Shown here: piece by piece, positions 50,701 through 61,000 of the stretch
How positions within the stretch are numbered: the first letter of the stretch is position 1
How the letters are laid out: each line of letters opens with the position of its first letter
Source: Xiphophorus maculatus
Taxonomy: Eukaryota; Chordata; Actinopteri; Cyprinodontiformes; Poeciliidae
Assembly: GCF_002775205.1 (NCBI RefSeq)
Contig: NC_036457.1
Coordinates: forward strand, 2,455,001-2,519,000
DNA: 64,000 nucleotides
Direction: 5' to 3'
Made by a program: the position numbers and the translations under genes
The notes under the pieces: generated by a model
The model's database searches: none
What the model saw: only the letters and a program-made list of their open reading frames with translations
Told to the model about the DNA's origin: nothing

Positions 50701-53700
50701 ACATATTTTGTTATAAAACAGATAATCTGTGAAAAGATTGGTCTATTCCACCTCTTACCTGAGCTGATATTTCTGTCTGAAGAGATGCAACACTCCTGGT
50801 CAAAAACAACCAATCAGAGCGAGGAGGAAGGTCATAACGCCATCAATCAACCGCATGTACTTGTTGCTAAATGTGCTAATGGTGGAGAAACACTTACCTT
50901 TACAGGAAAACTGTTTATCTGCCATAATTAGTGGCTATGTTAACTAGCCTTACCATTCACAACAGGCTCTGCTGACAAAGAGAAACTGAATCAGCCATGA
51001 CTGGCAGCGCTAAGACCCGCCTCCTGGCTCTGATTGGTTGTTTCTAGTTAGACATACAAGATGGCACAGGAGCTCAATTTTTTCACAGATTATCCGTCTC
51101 ATACCATATTGTTATAATATAGAGTCAGTTTCAATGAATTATTGACTTAAAACAAGCTCCTATATCTGCCTGAAAAGTTACATGTAAGTTAGTTTTGTCT
51201 TGTTTCAAATTTATTAAGATATTTGCACTGGAAACTAGACAAACAAAACTTTTGTTTTTCAAAAACTGGGGGAAAACCAGCGTTTGCATGGAGTTTTAAG
51301 AGAAAAGCTCACCAGTTGAAGCTGAGAATAATTGTGTGTTTTCTCATTTTTGGAGTTCTGATCAGGTCCATAAAGGAGGCGGTGGAGGAATCAGCGTTAT
51401 CATCCGACAGCGTCTATAAAACACAAACATTCAGGAGTTTCACATGCCAGGTTATCTGTCCAGACTGAGGAGGAGAGGTGAGTGCTACCTCGATCATCTT
51501 GGACAGAGTCTTTCTGTTTTCCTTCGCCATGTCTTTGGTGATCTTCACAGCTTTGGACTTCCTGTTCTGAGACAGCAGCCATCTTGGAGATTCAGGGATG
51601 AACCTTAGAAGTAAAGACGACGATGGAAATCATGAATCTTCCACAAATCCCAGTTTTTCACCTCATACTGTATGTCTAAATTATGAGCTTTTGCAAGCCA
51701 ATTTTGAAAAAACTCATTTTCCAATAAAATGTTTTTGCACTAGGATGAGGTGGTTTTTTCAAAATTAGTACATTTTGCAAAACTGCAAAGAAAAGTTTTG
51801 GGGGGTTTTTTGTGAATCACACTCATCATGTGATCAACAGCCTATGGAAGAAGATTAGGGCCAAAAAACATTCTGACATTTTCCTTTGTTCACTAAAGAA
51901 GTTCACTGTTTACTCATCAGTGAGGCATTCGGGCGTCTCACCAGTAGTAGGACAGGAAGAGGATGTAGGGGACGGTGATGACGACCTGCAGCCAGCGCCA
52001 GTCCGTGATGAAGTAGGCGAGCAAAGGGAGGATGAGGATGCCAACGCTGAAGAACATCTGGTAAATAACTCCCACCGTCCGTCTGAACTCCACCCCAACG
52101 ATCTCTGTGACTGATGTACAAACATTTTGTTCTGGATTTTTTTAAGTACACAGAATTAATTTATTTCTATTTATGTAGAACAATGATGACTTTATTAGAA
52201 CTGAAAAATCTGCTGATGCTTGTTTTGTTTCATGGATGTGCAGGTGGCCGATGTGTTCAATGGTATATTGGAAAGGAAAAAAAGGAGTAAATTTCCTTAA
52301 AAGTGATAAGAGCTACTTTATATGTTTTTATGTAACTGTTTTATGTTTTATGTAACCTGCAAACCACAGAAGTCAAAGCACCACAAACAAATCCTGGACA
52401 GTTTTAACAGTTTTTAAACATCATTAATTAGAATTTATTGTGACAACAATAAATCAAAATCTTATTATGCTAAGAAATTTATCACGATAACTGATAAGCG
52501 ATATGATCTGTATGTTAAATAAAAAAATTCTCACTGAGTACGTATCCCGCCACCCATCCTCCTTTCACTCCGAACCCGTACAGAGTCCTGAAAACCAGTA
52601 AAGAAATGTAATTGGGAGCCACGGCCACCAGGATGCCGGCGATCCCGTTCAGCACGTTGGACATGAGGAAGCTCACTTTCCTCCCAAACCTGCAGAGACA
52701 CAAACATTTACTGGGAAATGATCCCAAACTCCGACATCGTCCTGCTGTTTAAACTCAATCAGAGCAGAGAAAGCAAAGCAACCTGTCGGCCAGGTAACCG
52801 ATGGCGATGCTGCCGATCAGGAAGCCAACGTTCAGCGTGGCCTGGTACAGATCCACCAGCCACCCGTCTGAACACACTAGGTCAAACTGCAGACACAAAA
52901 TCAGGGTGAAACATGAAATAATTTACATTTTATTTGCGTTAAACAGAATATTAACCTGTTAGAAATATCAGTCTTGGTCAAGAATCTCCTGCAATTTTTT
53001 TTTTTTATCTCAGTGGGATTTTGCTGGTGAAATAAAGGTTAATAAAATAAAATAAAAATAAATAACTGAAGCTACAAACTTTTGGAAACCACAGAACTAC
53101 ATTGCATTGATTTCAGAAATTTTAAAGAAAAAGAAAAAAGAATTTCTGAGCTTCAAAGGTAAAAAAAAAAAAAAACATTGGAAAAGAAGAAAACTTAAGG
53201 GGAAAAAACAAGGAACTTTTCTGAGTTTGAAAAATCTAAAATTGTTGACTTTTCAAACTGAAAAGTTTTTTTCTCCACAATTTCTGAGATGAATTTCATA
53301 ATTTCTGAGCTTTTTCCTGGAACAGAGACTTTTCAAACTCAGAAATGTCCACATCATTTTCTTTAATAATTCTGAGAATAATCTCAAATCTCAATTTTTT
53401 GTGCAAATTTTTTATTTTTCAAATTCAGACATTTTTATGTAGTTTTTTCTAAAATGTCTGGGATTGATCTCAAAATTGCTGAGGTTTTTTTATTTTTATT
53501 TTTTTGTCAAATGTTCAGCTTCTCAAACTCAGAAATGTCCGAGTCTTTTTCTAAATAATAAATTTACTCTGTCTTCATAGTTTTGTCTTGTTTAAAGTGT
53601 ACAAAGATTTACAAACTAGACCAGCTTGGTCAGATTTTGTGTTTTTGCAGTGTAAACCAATTTTCTCCTGCAAACTTTGCTCAGGCAGAAATGTTTATCC

Positions 53701-54167
53701 TTCACCAAATGCAATAAAAATAGAAACTTTGTATTTTCTATCAACTCAAACTCAACTTTCCTCACCTCGGTGACGAAGGACTTCCTCCCGTCATAGTCGT
53801 ACTCCCAGCCCTGGGTGCAGCCGGCCGTGGGGGTTTCGCTCCGGTCCGTCTCCCGTGGATCGCAGCTGTTTTCCGTCACATTCCAGTCCACTTCGTAGCG
53901 CAAACAGCTGCTGCGCTGCAGAACCCCGGTGATGTTGAGCAGCGGCGCCGTCAGCCTGCGACTCTCCTCCCGGCTCCATCCGCAGGCCTCCCTCCGCTGC
54001 ACCGCCGCCGAGTCCCGGCACCAGTGATCCGGCGTGAAGCCCTGGAACACGATGCCCACGTACACGCCGGCCCACGGCATGGACACCATGCACAGCAGGG
54101 CGAAGACCCGCTTCTGGCAGCGCCCGAACTTCCCCGCTTCCTCAAAGATGTCGTCAAAAGTGGCCAT
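47750..54167 (-). CDS. slc22a2: Organic cation transporter, SLC22A2/A3 type, igf2r-proximal copy
   Basis: Tandem paralogue of the preceding transporter. Exons (transcript order): 53766-54167, 52783-52886, 52535-52689, 51942-52110, 51489-51603, 51313-51413, 50313-50527, 49623-49731, 49435-49547, 48607-48706, 47750-47843; phases close and give 558 aa. Every internal exon has the same length as its counterpart. Motifs: [16 protein letters not shown]; loop sites NITG and [22 protein letters not shown] in an undivided exon 1; [54 protein letters not shown] with the TM11 Asp; LLPETRG. The C-terminal tail ([12 protein letters not shown]...) differs from the other copy. An in-frame ATG lies 17 codons upstream; the start is set by matching the paralogue. 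Part of the membrane core ([12 protein letters not shown]) looks A3-like and [12 protein letters not shown]2-like, so orthology is open. Confidence 0.91.
48010..48340. repeat. Degenerate 'gagaataaagtcataatatt' repeats
   Basis: Imperfect copies in the last intron of the distal slc22a gene, the same unit as at 18,400 and 21,555. Confidence 0.6.
48765..48915. repeat. Partial copy of palindromic family A
   Basis: Contains 'aaacaagctcct', 'ctgaaaagttacttgtaagt' and 'caagtgtactaaaatatttg'. Only the right half is present. Another partial copy is at 51,120-51,262. Confidence 0.6.
49247..49376. repeat. Dispersed repeat with CATC start
   Basis: 'gatccatccatccatcttct' followed by 'cctgtacaggtcgccagtct' is a widespread fish interspersed repeat pattern. 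Family not assigned. Confidence 0.5.
49792..50294. repeat. Dispersed repeat family B, copy in slc22a intron
   Basis: Motifs 'gtgggggcgctgcacc', 'tatttacccagaatgcc', 'attcacacctccccaaacg' and the right end gctggtgtgaatgctcccta. Confidence 0.7.
50795..51062. repeat. Dispersed repeat family D, copy 2
   Basis: 'ccaatcagagcgaggagg' at the left and 'ctctgattggttgtttcta' at the right are reverse-complementary. Matches the element at 24,865-25,112. Confidence 0.6.
53000..53070 (+). mobile_element. 3' tail of an L2-like LINE
   Basis: 'ctcagtgggattttgctgg' then 'tgaaataaaggttaataaaa' with A-rich repeats, the same 3' end type as the LINE at 29,930-30,780. Only the tail is present. Confidence 0.5.
53100..53540. 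repeat. Degenerate 'aatttctgagcttttcaaac' repeats
   Basis: Imperfect purine- and pyrimidine-biased repeats in the first intron of the distal slc22a gene, akin to the 'cagaattctga' arrays. Confidence 0.5.
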
Positions 54168-54545
54168 GAGTTTTGCCTCCAAGCAGCTGATCTGTATGCC
54201 GGGCCTCTCGCTGCGCACCGACCATTCGAACTGCGGGCCCAGTTTGGCCCAGTTGGGTTTTTAACGGGACCAACTGGAGCAAAGGTCCACTGAAATGCGT
54301 CTGTTCTTTGCATGCTGTGCAGCAGAGCATGAAAAACCTTTGCTGTGATTTTTACAGACGTCAGACGAACAGTTAGAAGTTGGCGCAAAGCCTGCATGAA
54401 TTTCTCAAAGCTCCGTTAACATAATTGCATCTGATGGAGCAGCTTGATGCAACCAGTTAAAGTTTAAATACTGCGCATTTAAACCCGCTCAGGTCTGAAT
54501 TCATTCAGACTAACTCGCATCGTCTCGGACGAGTCTGAAAAGTGT

Positions 54546-54929
54546 TTCTATGGAGCGAAATTGGGGCCATACAGTTTGTTCAAAAGGAGAAAAAACAACA
54601 ACCTTGAAACTGAAGGAAAAAAACACAGATTAGTAAGAGAAAAACAAAGATTTTACATTAAACAGTTATTTTGAAATTAAGTTTGAAACTGAAAAACAGA
54701 TTTGAAACTGTAAACTGAATAAAAATATTTTAAACTTAAAAATTATTTTGACAGACAAAAGATTTGAAACTGAAAAATAATTTTGTAATTGAAATAACTT
54801 TAAAGCTGAAAACAATTAAATTGAAGATTTGAAACTGAAAAACAGTTTCAAATCTTTTTTTCAGTTTCAAACATTTTTTTCTAGTTTCAATTTTCTAAAA
54901 TACTTTATGGCCCCAATTTAGCTCCGTAG
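54546..54929. repeat. Inverted-repeat element with inner 'tttgaaactgaaaaacag' repeats
   Basis: Left end ctatggagcgaaattggggc and right end gccccaatttagctccgtag are reverse complements with two differences. The interior is built of imperfect 'gaaactgaaaa' units that are themselves inverted towards the right end. A third copy of the end ('tggccccaatttagctccat') lies at 55,050-55,070. Confidence 0.75.
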
Positions 54930-56490
54930 AACCTGGGAAAAAAAAACTTGATTCCAAAAATAGCATTGAACATTTTTAACAGTTTTACATATTTTTTACA
55001 GTTTTAAAACTTCTTCAGTTTCAATTGTTTTTTCTGTTGCACAAAATTTATGGCCCCAATTTAGCTCCATAAAAAATTCAATAATGTAAAGAAAAAAATC
55101 GAAGGAATATTTCATAAAAACTGTCATCAGGATGAGACGAAACTTCAACAACAGAGTGCAGATCTCTTATTTATTCAAATAATGCATTATTCTTTACATC
55201 AATCTTTTGTTTTTAAATAAGAAAACGGAAAAAGCTGCAAACAGAGAATATAATTCAGATCAACTCAAACATAACGAACCCCATAAGTACCAAATCATCA
55301 TCCCAGGGGATTTCTCCAGTTTATGTCACAGCTTTCTCTTAACTCCAGATTTCAACCTGAAAGAGTTTCACGGATGAGAAAGTTCAGGAGAACGTTTACG
55401 ACAGAACAGTCCCATGCAGAGGAGAAAAGGACGCAACAGAAAACGGGAAAAAGTTACAAAATTCCCAAAACAACAGTTCAAACCAGAATTCATTAACGAG
55501 TGATTGAACTGAGGTTGTTTTATTTTTATTTTACATTGATGCAACTTCAAATCAACAGTTTAATCATTTCATTTCATCTTTGAATCCTTTGATAAATAAT
55601 CTGAAATCATGTTGAGGAAAACCCACACACCGTCTCTCACTCCCATGACGAAATCTGATTTTTAAATGAGACATTTGTGATCTAAGTGATAAAAACAGGA
55701 GCGCTAACGAGTGTTTGTGGTTTGTTTTTGGTCAACTCATCCATAAAAACACTGTTAGACTCTAAAAAAGAAAGAGCTTGACGTAATGGTTACCTACAGA
55801 AGCTTGAATACTCCAGTTAGTCTAATCCTAAAGAAATTTCTCTCATAATTTGCACTTAAAATATAGATTTTTTGTCACATTCTAAGATTTTGTTCCAGTG
55901 TATTTTACAGGAAGTGACATGAAGTCTCAAGTAGATTGTATTTAGGTAGATGATAGAAATAAATGCAGCTTAACAATAAATTTTGTTTCCATTTATCAGG
56001 TTTTTTCAAGTGTTTTGAAGATCAAGAAGAATTTTTGTATTTTTTTAGAGGAGAAGATAAACTCTGTCTTTAGGAGCGTAGCAGTACATGTGATTGTCCC
56101 AAATCCCTCGAAGTAGGACAGAAAGAGCAAAACCTATGGAAAGCCGAGGTGGGAAAAAATAAAAACCAATCTAAAGCTCTCCACACTACAGCAATGCAAA
56201 GATCGCATCAGATGTTTGTTTTATTTATTTTGAAACATTTAGAGCTTTTGGTAACCAATGGTTACAAAGGAGAGCATGTTGGGAGTATGGCAAGCCAAAT
56301 GGTCATGTAATCAAGCACTTTGCTATGTCTGGTTGTGTCTAACATTAGTAAACTTTTAGTAAGTAACAAGGCTCCTAAATAAAGTTTGTTTTCTGTTTGA
56401 AATGAGGTTTTTGTTTCTGTACCCAGATCAACCCTGACGTGGTTTATTTGTACTGCTACACTCAATTCCTGTTTCTGATCCCAAGTTGGA

Positions 56491-56863
56491 CACTGCAAAA
56501 AACACAAAATCTTACCAAGTATTTATGTCTAAATTCTAGTGCAAATATTTGAAATGAGACAAAACTAACTTACAAGTAACTTTTTAGGAAGATATAAGAG
56601 CTTGTTTTAGGTAAATAATTCCTTAACATTGATGAAAAAGTTCTAGTTCCATCGGTAGATTATATCTGCATACGGATTTATAACACAGGAAAAATGTTGT
56701 TACAAGTCAAATAATTTGCTAGTGGAAATGACACTTTCATCAATATTGAAGAATAATTTATTTAAGCTCATATCTTTCTGAAAAGTTACGTGTAAGTTAG
56801 TTTAGTCTTATTTCAAGTACACAACGGTATCTGTACTTGTTCAGGTTTTGTGTTTTTGAGGTG
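56491..56863. repeat. Palindromic repeat family A, copy 4
   Basis: Starts cactgcaaaaaacacaaaat, ends gttttgtgtttttgaggtg, with the same inner motifs as the copies near 0.2, 5.9 and 7.2 kb. Confidence 0.8.
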
Positions 56864-58022
56864 GAAACTGACTTTTTGGACAACAAAATGAAGCAAAAGT
56901 TTTTGCATTAATATCAGTTCAGATTTAGATGTTCATTATTTTTCTTTTAGCAAAATTGAAATAAATTTAGTTAGATTTGCAAAAAAAATTAGCACTCTTG
57001 TTTGACCTGTGTTTTTAATTTTGTCATTTTGTGGGAGTTGCTACTTTTCTTAATTCAATAGCATAAATTGGACAACAAAAGAGGATGTTTAAGAAAATAT
57101 GAACCATTTTAAATCCTGGAATTACTCAAAACTAGAACATCTGAGCACTGATTCATTGGCAAACAAGTTGCCCAAAGACCGTGTAAAGAACACTGCAGAT
57201 TGGTTTTATCTCTTACACCAAACAAATACTGATGCAAGTTAAACCTGCATGTTTTTGGCCAACTGTGAACTCTGACACTGAAAAATCTAAAACATTTTGG
57301 AGCAGAAACATCAGCAAGACCTGCAAACCAAAGTTGAGTCTATAACATAAAAGAGCAGGAAAAAAGTCTAGATTAGTGACTGAAATATGGCTTCCATTCT
57401 CCAGTTTCCCTTCAGTCGACCATCCATTCCCACTTCAGGCTGTCGTACAGAAAATCCGTTAAATAATCATAAAATAAACATGTGTGCGACACACCAAAGA
57501 GGTCGAGAAACAAAAAACAAACGCAACATGATCATCCATTTACAAAAAAACCTGTTCGCTGGACAAAACCATCAAGGAAGGCATCAAACTTTCTTTTTAA
57601 GGGGAAAGAAAGAAGAAAACCTGCTCTGCTAGCAGCTGTAAACAGTGTCTTCGTCCCTTAATAACGTTTCACCAGCTTCCAACACGTTCCTACAGGAAAA
57701 CCTAACAAATGTTGTGCTGATTTCATCAAAGTGCTAAATTAATGGCACGAACTTATTAAAATTGAAAAATAAAAATAAAGAGTTGTGGTTTTCTCACCGA
57801 GGAACGTGTGCAATCGGGGTTTAGTTGAGAGACGCAGGTGCTAAAGGCCTGAAGAACAGTTTTAAATAATAAACCTCTCAATAAATTAAAATCAACACCG
57901 GCAGTTCGAGTCCGAATCGGCCGAGAAAAGGCGCAGCGGAGGGGAGAGAAAAAACGCAATCTGTTGGTTTTGCTGCTGCCGTCTTGGAGACATTCACTGA
58001 GAGAAGAGTTCAGGCGGTGACA

Positions 58023-61000
58023 TCACACCCTGAGGAGATCCTCGTCGCTGTCGTCGTCCTCACGCTTCCGGCTGCGAGGTTTGCTGCTCTTCCTCGCCCT
58101 GTCCGACTCCTCCAACAAGCCCACCAGGTCTTCATCACTCTCCTCCTGGAATAAAAAAACAAATAGCACGCTGTGAGGCTTTGGAGACGATTTATTATCC
58201 CAGAAACTGTTGTGATAAACCAGAATATTCTAAACTGATTTTGCAAAAATCAAAAGTAAAGCAAGGATAAACAAAAACAAATTTCACTGGTTGATAAATT
58301 GTCACAGAAATTATTGTAAAAAATGATGCAATTCTTGTTTTGAGTCTAGATATTAATATCTGTATCAGTTCCGATGCTAAAAAAAATCTAGATTGGGTAT
58401 CGGTGACAATGTGTCCAATCCATAAAGGCAGATCTATTCATTCTAATTCTATGCTTTGTGCTCTGAGTGATGCCATCCTTTATTTATTTTTGCATTATAT
58501 TTAGAATTCCTAATTTCTAATTTCACTTTCTTGAACCATTTGAAAGACGTTTTGTTGCAGTTCATTTCTTTATTATTAATTTTACAGTCGCTGTTCTGAC
58601 AGAACAAATTAAAGTTGTAGCTTATTAAGCTACTTGTGGGCGTGCCGTGGTGGCGTAGCGGTTAGCGCGACCCGTATTTGGAGGCCTTCAGTCCTCGACG
58701 CGGCCGTCGCAGGTTCGACTCCCGGACCCGACGATATTTGCCGCATGTCTTCCCCCCTCTCCTTCCCCGTTTCCTGTCAGCCTGCTGTCATATAAGGGAC
58801 ACTAGAGCCCACAAAAGACCCCCTGGAGGGGTAAAAAAAAAATAAAAAGATTGAAAAAAAAAAAAAAGCTACTGGTGTATTTAACTGAGCTGTACTGGTG
58901 CAGAATTAGCAAATAAATGTATATCTACATTTTAAATCAATTCAACGTTGTTTCTCTGTATCTGTGTTGTTGTCTGCAATGGATAATTTTATTATTTACA
59001 CATAAATAAAATGGATTATGGCGTTTCTGTAAACAAAATTTGAGTTTAAAAAAATGACCGATCGACCGGCGTGACCTCTGACCTGGAGGACGGAGCTGCG
59101 CTGAGTCCTGGACGCCGCCGACGGTTTCAGCACTCTGACGCCCGGGACACTCAGCACCTCGTCCTCGCTGTCGTCGTCCTGCTCGTCCAGAGAGAACGAG
59201 CGCAGCCCGTCCGTGTTCACCGGCTTGGTCCTGATGTGGCCGTTGCTATGGTTACTCCCCCCGCGGTGCGAGGAGGAAGACAGAGGGGCTTCCAGTTCCT
59301 CCATCAGCCACTCCATCTCCTCCTCACCGCCTTCCTCATCCGTGTTGACCTGAGGTCAAAGGGCGGATTTAGCAGCAGCAAACTGAGAACTCCCGCGCTC
59401 TCTGAAGGCGGCAAGAACGAACCTTTGAATATTTATACGAGACTTGATTTCCTCTCTTGCAGCAGCCGGCGACCTTCTGCATCACGAGCTCCCTGAATGT
59501 TTGATGAGAGAGAAGAAACAAAAACTGATTTTTTTCTTAGGCTGATTTCACACCCCAACCAAAGTTGTAACATTTGTTTAATTTTCATTCGGTTCAGTTC
59601 GCTTTCACACCAAGTCAAAGCAAACTGATTGAAAAAACCGTTCCCCTCCTTGCCTGTAGGGGCGCTGCATGAAAATCTCTGAAGACGACACTGAGCAAGA
59701 TTGAGCACTTTGGAAACATCAGAAATGCGCCGAGCTGACACAGATCAGCTGAGGTAGGCCTTGACCTCCGGCACACAGCTCTGTAAGGTCTGATTGTGTC
59801 TGATTGGTTTGTTGCCATGTCTTATGCAGAAATGCACTTCAAGAGCTTCCACTCTCCGGTTTTTGTATCCAGAGGCAACATGAATACGAAACATTTAGCT
59901 GACATGGTGGAGAATTATGTACATTTTTTATGATTCTTTGCTAAACAACCACAAAGACAAAATGACTGAAAACCTCAGAATGGGAATTACAACGTGGTCG
60001 TCCAGGGAGGAGGTCGTCTGCAGAAACTGTAAAAATAACTGAGGAAGTAATTCCATCCAAGCATCGGTTAATATGTACAATTTAATAAATGTGACACTTT
60101 AGCTCCATTTGCAAGGCAGACTGGAGTACATCATGAGAATCATTTTCAAAATCGAAGGCAGAATTTTTTTGACTCCAAAATCAATTTAGAATGGAATCGT
60201 GGCCTCAAAAATCCAAATTCAATCAAATTGTGAGTAAGAAACCGATTCCCAGCCCTAGTATTTACCCAGAATTCCCTGTTGTCGATCGTTTTCTGCTTTT
60301 TTAGCAGTCTCCGGTTCGCTTGACGTTCCCATCAGCATTCGAACTGAATCAGAGTTCACTTCAACCGAACAGAGACTGAGGTCTGTAGAGTTCATGAGCT
60401 CAACTACACATTCACACCTACAGAACAGTGAATATTTAAAAAACAATAAAAGTTTTTTGTTTTTAAGATGCAGTGTTGGCTTTTAAACCCTCAGATAATC
60501 TGTTTATATTTTCGTTTTCACTTCGTTTAGACAAACTGGACTTCCTAGAGACAATCGAACTGCAGTTTAATTAAGACGGACTGAACAGGACTTACCTTCG
60601 TTCTCTTTTGTGCAGCAGATATCCCAGCAGACAGACGACCAGAACCACCAGCAGGAGGGTCAGCATTATTCCCATCGCCTGGCTGCGGCGGGAAGAATCG
60701 ATGTCGCCGTCCGACGTCTGACGATCGATGGTTCTGCAGAGAATCGACCTCCGTTTGAGTAAAACCTCTAAAACGAGGCGTGAAGTCAGGAGACGTTTAC
60801 TCACATCAGCCCACACACGGCTTCTGTGTGCCACACAAACAGGTACTGGCAGTCGTCCGTCTCCAGCAGGAACTCTGGGATGCCGACGCCGACCGACGGG
60901 CTGCAGTAGAACGTGATGGTGGAGTAGACGGTTCTATTCTCCTCGTTGTGGCACTTGGAGTCCGAGGGAACGAGAACGTCCAGGTCTCCTCCTGGAGATG

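Larger units (their letters stand above)
54168..58022. other. Intergenic region between slc22a and igf2r
   Basis: It contains the slc22a upstream region (CpG-moderate to about 54,540), an inverted-repeat element (54,546-54,929), a palindromic family A copy (56,491-56,863), and presumably the igf2r 3' UTR, whose end I could not fix. Minus-strand AATAAA candidates lie near 56,225, 55,515 and 55,170. No other exon seen. Confidence 0.5.

Noticed and set aside
53616-54218. Upstream ATG at 54,218 as the start of the distal slc22a protein
   Set aside because: The paralogue and SLC22A family begin at the MATFDD Met; the 17 extra residues have no counterpart.
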